From positions 1 to 64,000 of the forward strand of contig NZ_WFKL01000002.1 of assembly GCF_009208105.1 (NCBI RefSeq): a DNA stretch of 64,000 bases. Direction: 5' to 3'. The stretch comes from Rouxiella sp. S1S-2 (lineage in GTDB: Bacteria > Pseudomonadota > Gammaproteobacteria > Enterobacterales > Enterobacteriaceae). Each line of letters begins with the position of its first letter. Position 1 is the stretch's first letter. The position numbers were made by a program, and so were the translations under genes. This document shows positions 8,341 to 17,432 of this stretch, piece by piece. The notes beneath the pieces are model-generated. The model was not told the DNA's origin. It saw nothing but the letters and a program-made list of their open reading frames with translations, and ran no database searches.

Positions 8341-9747
8341 GTGAGAAGACATTATCTGTCTCTCGTGATGAGCACGCTTTTAGCGACCGGTTTTAGTGCG
8401 GTTGCGGCGGACAGTTCCAGTCCGCAAGAGCTCATTGCGAAAGGAGAGTATCTGGCTATCGCCGCAGACTGCGGCGCCTGCCATACTTCTCCTAAAGGGG
8501 GTGCCGCAATGTCAGGAGGATATGGAATTCAGTCCCCTCTAGGTACCATTTTCGCCAGCAATATCACGCCATCGAAAGTGGCAGGTATCGGAAATTATAC
8601 TGAGCAGGATTTTGCCCGCGCCGTCAGGCAGGGTATTAACAAGCAGGGTCAATATCTCTATCCCGCAATGCCTTACACATCATATTCTCGCATCACCGAC
8701 TCTGATATTCAGGCACTTTATGCCTATTTCATGCACGGCGTAGCCGCAGTTGATGTTAAGGCTCCTCAGACTCATCTCCCCTTCCCGTTTAATATTCGCA
8801 GTTCGATGGCGCTGTGGAATACCCTGTTTTCTAACAATAAACCGTTTATTGCTGAAGAGAGTGTCTCGCCACAGGTCAATCGTGGAAACTATTTGGTCAA
8901 TGCGTTGGCACACTGCGATACCTGTCATACGCCACGTAATGCATTGATGGGACAGGATGACAGCAAGGCGCTTTCAGGCGGCAGTCTGGGCAGTTGGTAC
9001 GCACCTAATATAACGCCTGATAAAACATCAGGCATTGGCAGTTGGTCGGGGGAGGATTTAGCACGGTACCTCAAAACGGGGCACCTTGCTGGTAAGGCGC
9101 AGGCAGCAGGACCGATGGCTGAAGCTGTAGAGCACAGCCTCCAACATCTTTCCTCTGCGGATATCGAGGCAATGGTCGCCTATTTAAAGCAGATCCCTGC
9201 CGTAAACACCGGTGGTTCTCAATCACGCGATAGCTATGGTGCTGCATCGAGTACCGAACAGCAGATGCGTGGCGACCAGGCCTCAGCCGAACCGGGTTGG
9301 GCAGTTTTCAGTGGGAGTTGTGCTAATTGTCATCAGGCAAACGGCGAGGGGACGTCCTATTACCCTTCTCTCTTCCACAACAGTGCAACCGGTGCAGATA
9401 ACCCGACTAATCTGGTCTCAGCCATTCTCAACGGCGTACATCGCAATGTAAACGGCCAGCAGGTCGATATGCCGGTATTTGGTCCAGATGCGAATTTCTC
9501 GATGCAACTCACCGATCGGCAAATCGCTGACGTCAGCAACTATGTCCTGACAACCTTTGGCAACCCAAAGGTCAGCGTAACCGCCGCGCAGGTTCAACAA
9601 ATTCGCGAGGGCGGTCCGAAACCACTACTGGCGCAACTGACCACGCCAGCGGTAATGATTGGCATTGCTGCCGTCGTCTTGCTGGCAGCGATTCTGCTCG
9701 GGGTGTGGGTAAGTAATAGAAGGAAAAAAAATGTCGCGAGAAAATAA
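8341..9747 (+). CDS. Triheme cytochrome c subunit of membrane FAD sugar/aldonate dehydrogenase (complex 1)
   Basis: I start this at GTG 8341 because AGAAGGAG ends 8 bases upstream and the product then opens with a typical signal peptide (MRRHYLSLVMSTLLATGFSAVAA). The 468-residue protein has three heme c motifs: CGACH (44-48), CDTCH (191-195) and CANCH (326-330), and ends with a C-terminal membrane anchor (about 437-460) and a basic tail. This is the architecture of the gluconate/sorbitol/fructose dehydrogenase cytochrome subunit, which passes electrons from the FAD subunit to ubiquinone. It overlaps the small-subunit gene by 17 bases. Confidence 0.93.
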   Translation: MRRHYLSLVMSTLLATGFSAVAADSSSPQELIAKGEYLAIAADCGACHTSPKGGAAMSGGYGIQSPLGTIFASNITPSKVAGIGNYTEQDFARAVRQGINKQGQYLYPAMPYTSYSRITDSDIQALYAYFMHGVAAVDVKAPQTHLPFPFNIRSSMALWNTLFSNNKPFIAEESVSPQVNRGNYLVNALAHCDTCHTPRNALMGQDDSKALSGGSLGSWYAPNITPDKTSGIGSWSGEDLARYLKTGHLAGKAQAAGPMAEAVEHSLQHLSSADIEAMVAYLKQIPAVNTGGSQSRDSYGAASSTEQQMRGDQASAEPGWAVFSGSCANCHQANGEGTSYYPSLFHNSATGADNPTNLVSAILNGVHRNVNGQQVDMPVFGPDANFSMQLTDRQIADVSNYVLTTFGNPKVSVTAAQVQQIREGGPKPLLAQLTTPAVMIGIAAVVLLAAILLGVWVSNRRKKNVARK

Positions 9748-10267
9748 CCTTCCAGACTCGGTAAGCCGCCGCCGAATACTTCAGGGTATCGGTATTCTCT
9801 CATTGAGTGCGTTATCAGCCTCTTTATTTCCTGCGATCAAGGCACAGGCTCAAGAGATGAACGACAGTGGTTTTACTTCACTTTCCTCATTCTTGGTCAG
9901 TCGTCCCATTAACGCAATTTTGGCGCAGCGCTATTACCGCGCATTAGTCAAAAACGCTCCCGACTTTCCGACACGACTCGCCGAACTCAATCGTTATATT
10001 AACGATCATCATTTCGCGCATATGGATGATTTTGTTGCCAGTGTGAAGTCTGATGATGCGCGTTTTACAACGGCTAGCCATATCGTTGCAGCCTGGTACA
10101 CCGGTGTCGTAGGAGAAGACGAAAATATGGCGTTAATCGCCTACGCAGACGCAATGATGTACCTGCCAACCAAAGGCATTCTTGTCATACCGACTTACGG
10201 ATTGGGACCTGATACTTGGGGCAGCAAGCCCGTTATCCCACCTTCAGATAAAGGAAGCAATGTATGA
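9731..10267 (+). CDS. Small (gamma) subunit of FAD dehydrogenase complex 1, Tat substrate
   Basis: 178 residues. The N-terminus carries a twin-arginine signal, SRRRILQGIGILSLSALSAS, with cleavage near AQAQ. The family (sugar dehydrogenase complex small subunit) has no cofactor of its own and carries the folded FAD subunit through the Tat system. Conserved features are LARYYRAL-like ALAQRYYRALVK, a long helix and the AAWYTGVVG and ALIAYADAMMY segments. A Shine-Dalgarno GAAGGA precedes the ATG. The stop overlaps the large-subunit start by 4 bases (ATGA), showing tight coupling. Confidence 0.9.
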   Translation: MSRENNLPDSVSRRRILQGIGILSLSALSASLFPAIKAQAQEMNDSGFTSLSSFLVSRPINAILAQRYYRALVKNAPDFPTRLAELNRYINDHHFAHMDDFVASVKSDDARFTTASHIVAAWYTGVVGEDENMALIAYADAMMYLPTKGILVIPTYGLGPDTWGSKPVIPPSDKGSNV

Positions 10268-11904
10268 GCAATAAACAAGTCGATGCTGACGTTATCATCA
10301 TTGGTTCAGGGGTTATGGGTGGGTTAATCGCCTGCCAACTGGCGAAAGCAGGAAAATCGGTCATTATTCTTGAGGCCGGTCCCCGCGTTAAACGTGAGGA
10401 TATCGTCGAACGTTTCCGTAATGCGCCAACGAAAATGTCACTGACCAACATGAAGTTACAGGGCGCGGGTTCTCCCTACCCTAATCCACCGCATATTCCT
10501 TCAACCTATGGGCCCTATTTACAGCAGATGGGACCCGTCAAATATCCAACAAAATATCTGCGCGTGGTTGGCGGCACGACCTGGCATTTTGGCTCAGCGT
10601 TGTGGCGAATGATCCCAAATGATTTCAAGCTTAAAAGCCTGTATGGACATGGTCGCGACTGGCCTTTTGGCTATGATGAAATCGAGCCGTGGTATGGACG
10701 TGCCGAACAGGAACTTGGGGTTTCCGGTATGGACGGGCAAGATGAAAGCGGTCAAGGTGGAAAGCCTTGGCCTCCACGCTCAACGCCTTTTCCAATGAAA
10801 GGGCTGACGCCGAGCTATATGTTTACCCGTCTTTCCGAACTGCTGCAAAAGGGGGATTTTCACCCGGTATATGAGCCAAATGGACGCGCAACACGGCCCT
10901 ATGGCCAACGCCCAATCTGTGCCGGTAACAATAACTGCAATCCCGTTTGTCCGATCGGTGCAAAATATGATGGTACAGTCCATATCGACCAGGCTGAACG
11001 TCTTGGTGCGAAGCTGCTAGATAATTCAGTGGTTTACAAAATAGAAGCTGATGATAAAGGCAAAATCACCGGCGTAGGGTATAAAAAACCTGATGGTTCT
11101 GAACATCACCTTACCGCCAACTATTTTGTGTTGGCGGCATACGGTATTGAATCTCCGAAGCTACTGCTCATGTCAACAACCTCACGTTACCCTAACGGTA
11201 TTGCTAACAGTTCCGATCAGGTTGGGCGCAATTTGATGGGTCATACAGGCATCAGCATGAACGTGATGATGAAAGAGGATGTCTGGCCAGGACAAGGACC
11301 GACCGAGCTATTGGTTTATCTTAACAACCGTGATGGCGAGCAGCGTAAGGATATACCCAGCTACAAAACCAAGGTGCGTAATACAGTCCCTACGGCCGAT
11401 TTCGCGTCAACGCTGATAGCTAAAGGAGTATTGGGGTCCAAACTCGATGAGGAGTTGCAGCGTACTTCCGCTCGTTCACTCAACTTTGCCGTAGATATTG
11501 AAACCTTACCGCTGCCCGAGAATCGCATCGTACCGAGCAAAACCAAGACCGATGGTATTGGCCTGCCAGTGCCAGAGATTTATTACAGTGTTACCGATTA
11601 TTGGCAAGCAGGTAAAGAAGCTGCGCTAAAGGATTTTGATAAGATTGCCACGTTGCTTAACGCCGATGTGCTGAAAATCGACACCAGTTATCAGGACAGG
11701 CAGCACATCATGGGCACGACGATTATGGGGGATGATCCGCAGAATTCGGTGGTCGATCGCAACTGTCAGACTCACGACCATCCCAATCTCTTTATTGCGG
11801 GAACATCGGTGATGCCCTCTGCATCCTGTATGAATCCTACTCTTACCGGTGCAGCCTTGAGTCTTCGCCTGGCCCATCATCTCTTAACGGTGGTTAATGT
11901 TTAA
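10264..11904 (+). CDS. GMC-family FAD catalytic subunit of membrane dehydrogenase (complex 1)
   Basis: 546 residues. The Rossmann FAD site is IIGSGVMGGLIACQLA (about 11-26), followed by a Glu-containing strand (ILEAGPRVKRED). The cysteine-rich segment CAGNNNCNPVCPIGA (near 219-233) matches the Fe-S ligand region of three-subunit FAD dehydrogenases. The C-terminal part has the GMC active-site and FAD motif region HIMGTTIMG … LFIAGTSVMPSASCMNPTLT. No signal peptide is seen, as expected if the Tat small subunit carries it. Probable substrates are gluconate, 2-ketogluconate, sorbitol or glucose, and sequence alone does not decide. It is the last gene of the operon. Confidence 0.92.
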   Translation: MSNKQVDADVIIIGSGVMGGLIACQLAKAGKSVIILEAGPRVKREDIVERFRNAPTKMSLTNMKLQGAGSPYPNPPHIPSTYGPYLQQMGPVKYPTKYLRVVGGTTWHFGSALWRMIPNDFKLKSLYGHGRDWPFGYDEIEPWYGRAEQELGVSGMDGQDESGQGGKPWPPRSTPFPMKGLTPSYMFTRLSELLQKGDFHPVYEPNGRATRPYGQRPICAGNNNCNPVCPIGAKYDGTVHIDQAERLGAKLLDNSVVYKIEADDKGKITGVGYKKPDGSEHHLTANYFVLAAYGIESPKLLLMSTTSRYPNGIANSSDQVGRNLMGHTGISMNVMMKEDVWPGQGPTELLVYLNNRDGEQRKDIPSYKTKVRNTVPTADFASTLIAKGVLGSKLDEELQRTSARSLNFAVDIETLPLPENRIVPSKTKTDGIGLPVPEIYYSVTDYWQAGKEAALKDFDKIATLLNADVLKIDTSYQDRQHIMGTTIMGDDPQNSVVDRNCQTHDHPNLFIAGTSVMPSASCMNPTLTGAALSLRLAHHLLTVVNV

Positions 11905-11921
11905 CGTACCGAAGATAAAAT

Positions 11922-11951
11922 AAAAGTCCTGGCCATTCGACCAGGACTTTT
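11922..11951 (+). terminator. Rho-independent terminator after complex 1
   Basis: Arms AAAAGTCCTGG (11922-11932) and CCAGGACTTTT (11941-11951) form a stem ending in a T run. It lies 17 bases after the complex 1 catalytic gene and just beyond the end of convergent complex 2. Its A-rich left arm makes it work in both directions. A second small hairpin (AGCTGCC/GGCAGCT) follows at about 11965-11982. Confidence 0.8.
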
Positions 11952-12004
11952 CCTCTGATTGATAGCTGCCTTATGGCAGCTATTCACCTTATTGAGCGAC
12001 TTTT

Positions 12005-13354
12005 TTATCTGCGTTTTCTACGTGACCTTAAAATTATCCAGCCGAAAATGAGCACCAGCAAAGCCACAACAATCATGCCACCTTTGGCTATCGCGAGCAG
12101 CGGAGAGGGTTCACCTCCCTGACGCAGCGCTTTCACACGTTCCGGTGTGGTTTGAACCTTAGGATCGCCATAGGTCGTGAACAGATAGTTAACTAACGTT
12201 GCAACTTGCTTATCGTCGAGCTTGTCACTAAAGGCAGGCATAGCCTGTCCTTTCGACGGAATAAGACCTTCTAAAACGGCCATCACGGCGTTGTCTGCAA
12301 CCGGACGCCTCAGCGCAGCGTTATTATAAAGTGCCGGAAGTCCATTGCCGCCTTGCCCTGAAGCCTGATGGCAAGTGGAGCAATGCGAGGCATAGAGCTT
12401 GGCCCCTTCTGGCGCTGTACCATTCATGATCGAGATGTCTGAAATTTCCGGTGCCGCAGCTGTCAGTTTTTCCGACGTCGCATTGATACTTTGTGCAGGT
12501 ACACTCTGAATGTAAGTCGCAATAGCTTTTAAATCGGCAGGAGACAATTTGCTGAAGCTTTTATCAATGGCTTCAAGCATCGGCCCTCCAGCCTGAGAGC
12601 CATTATCAGCACGCCCTGTTGCCAGGTAGTCCACCAAATCCTGTTGTGTCCAACGGCCAATACCCGCATGCGGATCGGAAGTGATGTTCGGCGCAAACCA
12701 GGTTCCCAACGATGCACCCGCCAGTGACTTACCTGACTCTTCAGCCATCAGTGGATTTCTAGGTGTATGACAGGTTGAACAGTGTGCCAGCCCCTCTGCC
12801 AAATAGGCTCCACGGTTCCAAATATGCGATTGCGTGCTGTCTTCGACAAAGGGTTTTCCTCCGGCAAATATCAGGTTCCAGCCCGCCATCGATAAGCGAA
12901 TATTAAACGGGAAAGGAAGCGCGGTTTCGGGTCCTTTGACGTCAACAGGCTGCACGTCTTGCATGAAGTAGGCATAAAGCGCCTTCATGTCTTCATCACT
13001 TATTTTGGAATAGGAGGTATAAGGCATAGCCGGATAGAGATTTGAACCGTCTTTGCGGATCCCTTTGCGTACCGCTTTGTCAAAATCTTCAAGCGTGTAA
13101 TTGCCAATTCCAGCCGTTTTGGATGGGGTAATATTGGTTGAGAATATTTGTCCGATCGGCGTATTGATGGCCAAACCGCCGGCAAATGCTTTGCCGCCAG
13201 AATTGGTATGACAGGCACCACAGTCTCCGGCAAGGGCCAGATACTGACCTTTTGCAATCAAGGACTGACTATCACCTTGCTGCGCCAGCACGGGAAGACT
13301 CAATAACAATCCCGTTATCACTCCTGCGATCTTCAAAGAAAGCAACGTTTTCAT
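12005..13354 (-). CDS. Triheme cytochrome c subunit of membrane FAD dehydrogenase (complex 2)
   Basis: 449 residues with a Sec signal peptide ending PVLAQ and three heme motifs: CGACH (45-49), CSTCH (192-196) and CSTCH (325-329). A C-terminal helix (MIVVALLVLIFGWIIL) and arginine-rich tail anchor it to the inner membrane. It is a clear paralogue of the protein at 8341-9747, sharing long blocks such as NLYPAMPYTSYSKISDEDM. It starts 11 bases after the catalytic gene with a Shine-Dalgarno AAGGGGGTT. It is the electron-transfer subunit of the second complex, last in its operon, whereas in complex 1 the cytochrome gene is first. Confidence 0.93.
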   Translation of the reverse strand: MKTLLSLKIAGVITGLLLSLPVLAQQGDSQSLIAKGQYLALAGDCGACHTNSGGKAFAGGLAINTPIGQIFSTNITPSKTAGIGNYTLEDFDKAVRKGIRKDGSNLYPAMPYTSYSKISDEDMKALYAYFMQDVQPVDVKGPETALPFPFNIRLSMAGWNLIFAGGKPFVEDSTQSHIWNRGAYLAEGLAHCSTCHTPRNPLMAEESGKSLAGASLGTWFAPNITSDPHAGIGRWTQQDLVDYLATGRADNGSQAGGPMLEAIDKSFSKLSPADLKAIATYIQSVPAQSINATSEKLTAAAPEISDISIMNGTAPEGAKLYASHCSTCHQASGQGGNGLPALYNNAALRRPVADNAVMAVLEGLIPSKGQAMPAFSDKLDDKQVATLVNYLFTTYGDPKVQTTPERVKALRQGGEPSPLLAIAKGGMIVVALLVLIFGWIILRSRRKRR

Positions 13355-13365
13355 AGTAACCCCCT

Positions 13366-14979
13366 TTAAATTTTACCGAGAATGGCATCGGCCGTGCGAA
13401 GGCCCAGTGCACAGGCAGTGAGTGTAGAGTTTGCGGTCGCAACCGTTGGCATGACACCTGTAGACACCATATAGAGGTTGTCATATTCCCAGGCTTTGCC
13501 CACGTGGTCAGTGACGGAGGTTTTTTCATCAAAGCCCATCGCTAAGGTGCCAGTAATGTGCTGATTGTTGCTGTAAACCCCGGGGGCGGAATAACGCACG
13601 TCTGTTGCACCTAACATTTTCGCAATATCGGCGTAGACGCTTAATGAATGTTGCATTCCTTTTTCCACATACTCATCGTAAGAGTAAGAAAATGAGGGGG
13701 TTGGCAGTCCGAGTGCATCTTTTTTACGTGAACTGAGCAGGGTCCTGTTGTTGGGGTCCGGTAACTGCTCTAACACATTTTTGATGCTCAGTTCGTGGGA
13801 TGAACGAAAACGAATCGCCTGCTCAAGATCCTGCCCCGTCAGTCCTTCTTTAATGGCATTAGCGGTAACGCCGGCAACACGCGATGAGTTTGAAAAGTCT
13901 ATGCGGAAGGCCGCAGATTCTGATCGGAAATCACCATCACGCAACTGCTGAATGGACGAAGGACTCATGGGGCCACGGCCGGGCCAAAGTGGTTCATCGA
14001 CATAAAAAGTGGCGGAATTAGACGGGTGATCCATGAGATTGCGTCCAAGCTGATCGTAGTTATTACAAAGCCCATGCGGGTTTTTTTCATCAGCTGACAA
14101 GAACAGAATTTTTGGCGTTTCGATAGCATTTGCGGCCATAACGAACACTTCTGCCTCAACGCGGTGCGAGACTTTATTCCAGTCGTAGTAGTGCGCCGCG
14201 GTTATTTTTCCATGACCATCTTGTTCCAGCTTATAAACCACGGCCTGCGGGATTAATTTAACACCGGCTTTCTCCGCTGCATCTGCTGCAATTCCGCCGT
14301 GGTATTGAGCGTCAATCGGGCAAATAGGCATGCAGTTGTTGTTTCCACAGCACTGAGGGCGGCCATCATACGGCAGTGAGTTACGGCCCGTGGTGTTGGT
14401 CAGCAACTCATATTTAGGCGCAAGACGTTCTGTAACCCGCTGTTCGAGATACGATTTTGTTACAGGCGGAAGAGGGAAAGCTTCATTACGCGGAGAATAT
14501 TTTGCCATCTCGGTAGGACCTGAAACGCCCCAAAGCAACTCGGCTTCGTAATAGTAAGGCTCGAGATCGGCGTAGCTAATAGGCCAATCGCGGCCCACCC
14601 CATACTGGGATTTAAGTCGAAAATCATTGGGAACCAAACGCCATGCCTGTGCGGCCCAGTGCCAACTGGTCCCCCCGACCACGCGGATATATTCGGGTTT
14701 GTAAGGGTGCGGCCCTGCCTGATCCAAGTATCCATTGTCTTCGGGTTTATAATCTGGGAAAGGGGCTATTTTAGAGTTTGGATAAGGTGCAATAAAATCG
14801 TCTTTACGCGCCGAGTGCCTAAAATTAGTCACAATATCATCGCGTTGAATTCTTGGACCAGCTTCAAGCATCAGCACCTGGCGCCCCGCCAAAGCCAGTT
14901 TACGTGCCGTTAGCGCCCCAACGACGCCAGAACCAATGACGAGGACATCGGTAGTAATAGTGTCAGACATTTTTGTCAC
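13366..14979 (-). CDS. GMC-family FAD catalytic subunit of membrane dehydrogenase (complex 2)
   Basis: 537 residues. The FAD motif is VIGSGVVGALTARKLA near residues 14-29, and the cysteine-rich Fe-S ligand region is CCGNNNCMPICPIDA. The C-terminal region HITGTLAMGFDEK … STGVMPTVATANSTLTACALG is the GMC signature. It differs enough from complex 1 (for example WHWAAQAWRLVPNDFRLKS against WHFGSALWRMIPNDFKLKS) that the two complexes probably accept different substrates. It lies between the small subunit (45-base gap) and cytochrome genes in one operon. Substrate candidates are gluconate, 2-ketogluconate or a polyol. Confidence 0.92.
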   Translation of the reverse strand: MTKMSDTITTDVLVIGSGVVGALTARKLALAGRQVLMLEAGPRIQRDDIVTNFRHSARKDDFIAPYPNSKIAPFPDYKPEDNGYLDQAGPHPYKPEYIRVVGGTSWHWAAQAWRLVPNDFRLKSQYGVGRDWPISYADLEPYYYEAELLWGVSGPTEMAKYSPRNEAFPLPPVTKSYLEQRVTERLAPKYELLTNTTGRNSLPYDGRPQCCGNNNCMPICPIDAQYHGGIAADAAEKAGVKLIPQAVVYKLEQDGHGKITAAHYYDWNKVSHRVEAEVFVMAANAIETPKILFLSADEKNPHGLCNNYDQLGRNLMDHPSNSATFYVDEPLWPGRGPMSPSSIQQLRDGDFRSESAAFRIDFSNSSRVAGVTANAIKEGLTGQDLEQAIRFRSSHELSIKNVLEQLPDPNNRTLLSSRKKDALGLPTPSFSYSYDEYVEKGMQHSLSVYADIAKMLGATDVRYSAPGVYSNNQHITGTLAMGFDEKTSVTDHVGKAWEYDNLYMVSTGVMPTVATANSTLTACALGLRTADAILGKI

Positions 14980-15024
14980 TTCTTTTTAATATATCGAATT
15001 GAAAATGAAATGTAGACCGTTGGA

Positions 15025-15528
15025 TTAGAACGGTTTTTTGGCCCAACTGCCGTAGGCGCCATAGGCATAACTTGGTGGTCTAAGGACGTCTGCAACTTCT
15101 TTATTGGCCAGCGCATCGACATAAGCCACGCAGACGGCGTTGTCTCCCGATCCAACGATGCCGAGATACCATCCAGTCAGGAGCAGCCCTGGCAGCCCCA
15201 CTAAATCGGCAACCGCAGGATCGGCGCTCAGTCTGTTTTTCAAATCAGCCGCTTTGATGGAGTGTTCGTCGATGTAAGCGCGAAGGTGTGAAAGCTTGGT
15301 TGAAATAGTGCTGTCATACTTGGTTAACGCGGAATAAAGAGCGGTGCTGTAGTCTGCTGACAGCTTTTCACGACCAGTCAGAAATATTGAAATTGTTATA
15401 AAATCGTTACTTATAGCCGAAGAAGCATACGCGGGGAAAACTCCCGTCGGGATCAAGGTTGTGGCAGCAAGCACCCCCATCCCTTGCAATAGGCGTCTGC
15501 GCGTAAGACGGCCAGGTATATCAATCAT
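15025..15528 (-). CDS. Small (gamma) subunit of FAD dehydrogenase complex 2, Tat substrate
   Basis: I take the ATG at 15528 rather than one 45 bases further upstream, because CAGGAACGCC precedes it and the product then opens MIDIPGRLTRRRLLQGMGVL, a twin-arginine signal with RRRLLQG followed by a hydrophobic stretch and AYASS. The 167-residue protein belongs to the sugar dehydrogenase small-subunit family and matches its counterpart at 9731 (FITISIFLTGREKLSADYSTALYSAL; LLTGWYLGIVGSGD). It is the first gene of the complex 2 operon, followed by the catalytic and cytochrome genes. Confidence 0.88.
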   Translation of the reverse strand: MIDIPGRLTRRRLLQGMGVLAATTLIPTGVFPAYASSAISNDFITISIFLTGREKLSADYSTALYSALTKYDSTISTKLSHLRAYIDEHSIKAADLKNRLSADPAVADLVGLPGLLLTGWYLGIVGSGDNAVCVAYVDALANKEVADVLRPPSYAYGAYGSWAKKPF

Positions 15529-15573
15529 TTGGCGTTCCTGAATTTGTTGTTTTACTGGAAATAATCTGGCCAT

Positions 15574-15960
15574 AGATTGAGTTTTGCGTCCTGGGCAAGC
15601 ATCAGAATCGCTATCTAATAACCATAGTCATTATATTGAATTAGCAAATGCTCGCCAATAACGTTAGGGGTATGATCTAAGGTGAGAGGGGTTGTTTAGG
15701 TTTTGTTTAATTAATGTGGGGGTGTTTTAATAATGTCATCTTAGTGTGAATTTAAAAATAAAAAATGTTAAATTACATTAAGTTACGGCATGACTTTTTA
15801 AGAAAAGTTGACGATGGTCACAAATATTATCGCTGTTTATGCTGTATAACAGCTTGGGAAAAGTTGTGTAACAACTAGTTTCTGCTGCCGGAATTTACCC
15901 TATTTTTGCGACTGGCACTAAGAAATGTGTGTTTTCTCGTTTGTACGTGATCAGAGGGCT
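15574..15960. other. AT-rich intergenic region upstream of complex 2 operon
   Basis: I see no gene here. It should hold the complex 2 promoter on the minus strand. It contains many A/T runs (15690-15780) and the start of the insertion-sequence debris follows at about 15960. Confidence 0.5.
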
Positions 15961-15961
15961 G

Positions 15962-16200
15962 TCCATTAGTTCAACACCCTCCCTGCACTCCCTTAAAATC
16001 CTGCTCCATGATTTATAAACAGAATTCCGGCACCACAATTGCTGGTTTGGGTAGAGGAGGTATTGATGAAAAAGTCACGATGCAACAGACTGAAAAGTCT
16101 GTGCTGCTTGCTCAAGTGGCCAGAAATGCGAGGTTCTCTGGCGATGGCAATGTGCGAAGTTCGTCCACTGACATTTGTAGAATGGGCTGCCAAGGCAGTT
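15962..16200 (+). mobile_element. Degenerate IS3-family end and OrfA remnant (copy 1)
   Basis: From about 15962 the sequence reads like the left end of an IS3-family (IS407-group-like) element: AATCCTGCTCCATGATTT then GAATTCCGGCACCACAATTG, a ribosome site, and ATGAAAAAGTCACGATG (MKKSR…), the typical OrfA start. Frameshifts follow, and weak traces of the helix-turn-helix region (LTFVEWAAKAV, expected xATFYNWxxKYG) end near 16200. A second, shorter copy of the same end lies inverted at 26170-26332. It is non-functional. Confidence 0.65.
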
Positions 16201-16226
16201 AACTATCATACTGAGCCAACCTGTAT

Positions 16227-16397
16227 TATCAGGGGCTGCGAGAAATAGGTAAATCTCATCAATTCGCCATCAGGGCTTTGGTGTTTAAATGGATAAGGAT
16301 GATTTATCGCAGTTGGAAAAACAGGAACTGCTACTACGACGAGGCAAAATACCTTCTGGCCCTCAAAGAGCGACATTCGCCTTTGCTGGTAGCGTAA
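16227..16397 (+). pseudogene. IS110-family transposase, C-terminal fragment
   Basis: An open frame without a start codon reads YQGLREIGKSHQFAIRAL, VFKWIRMIYRSWKNRNCY and YDEAKYLLALKERHSPLL, then stops. This matches the C-terminal end of IS110/IS116-type transposases (x-KSHxxAxRALxxKWxRIxxRxW…YDE). The N-terminal RuvC-like half is absent. It abuts the IS3 remnant, so at least two insertions collided here. The rest, up to 16632, shows no gene. Confidence 0.6.
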
Positions 16398-16632
16398 AAA
16401 TCTTGTCGAATAGCTCAGGGCGTGAAGCGGACGTTGCAAATATCACGGTGTGTTATTTTTTGGGGAGCAGATCAGAGATGTTATTGAGGGTCTTGGCTGC
16501 CCACTTGCAACGTTCTTCCGTCCGAATGCGAACTATTACTGAATGAAAAAGCAAGATTCAGAGTTTCGCCTTAAATGTACTCGATTATATTAATCACTCG
16601 CCTATCTTTTCTTAATGATACCGAGGTTAACT

Positions 16633-17100
16633 GTGTCTTTTATTATCAGTGGATTAAATGGCAATAACTTCCAACATCTTTATGGCCTATCTGACGGTGA
16701 GCTCAAGGTATATGGTGCAGTCAGATTCAACGTGGATAAACACCCCTCCTACCCAGATAGAATTACACTTACAGATATTCCCGTAGGAGAGCATGCCATT
16801 TTGCTTAATCATACCTATTTAGACAGTCGTTCACCCTATCGAGGAATGCACGCAATTTTTATTTGGGAAGGTAAAATTGAGCCAAAAGTCTTGAAAGATG
16901 AAATCCCAGAGGTTATGCATAACCGAATCATATCCCTACGCGCATTTGATGAAAACGATATGATGATTGAGGGCGTTATTTCTTCGTCGGAAGACATAAA
17001 GAAAAAAATTTTAGAATTTTTTCAGATACCTGAGGTTAAGTTCATTCTCGCCCATAACGCAAAGCAAGGATGTTTTTCATGTCGCATAACCCGTGGTTAG
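16633..17100 (+). CDS. DUF1203 family protein
   Basis: I favour the GTG at 16633: GAGG sits 6-7 bases upstream and the product then starts MSFIISGLNGNNFQHLYGLS, the usual beginning for this family (MSFRIxGL). An ATG at 16615 in the same frame is possible. The 155-residue protein has the family blocks ELKVYGAVRFNVD, IPVGEHAILLNHTYLDSRSPYRGMHAIF and a C-terminal stretch with HNAKQGCFSCRI. Length is normal, about 150-160. The function of DUF1203 is unknown. No partner gene is evident. Confidence 0.8.
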   Translation: MSFIISGLNGNNFQHLYGLSDGELKVYGAVRFNVDKHPSYPDRITLTDIPVGEHAILLNHTYLDSRSPYRGMHAIFIWEGKIEPKVLKDEIPEVMHNRIISLRAFDENDMMIEGVISSSEDIKKKILEFFQIPEVKFILAHNAKQGCFSCRITRG

Positions 17101-17432
17101 TGAGCCGCCACTATTTTGGTAGTCATCCTGTCGCTGGCTAATCTGACCCGTTCCCTATCGATTAATAAATCATGATATTTACTGTTTTTTTACCTGAAAA
17201 AACAATTACGAACTTCCGCTTCTCGCTCAAAGCTGTCGGGTTCATTGTTAAATTTCTGTTATTCCCTGAAGGAGGTATGGACCTCGCCTGGTATTCATGC
17301 GGACAGTAACGCGACGAGGGTTTAAGGAAAATGCCGATAGAGATATAGGCGGAGCAACATGAGCAAGTTTGGAGATGGATTTCAGACCCTAGCGGAAACT
17401 GTAATATGTTGTGAAATCCGATACCCAAGGGG
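17101..17432. other. Gene-free spacer
   Basis: I see no supported gene. A 98-codon minus-strand frame at 17162-17458 has no Shine-Dalgarno, no recognisable domain, and overlaps the end of the TetR gene. A short stretch at about 17208 (GAACTTCCGCTTCTCGCTC) resembles the left end of the dispersed repeat described at 25607. Confidence 0.4.
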
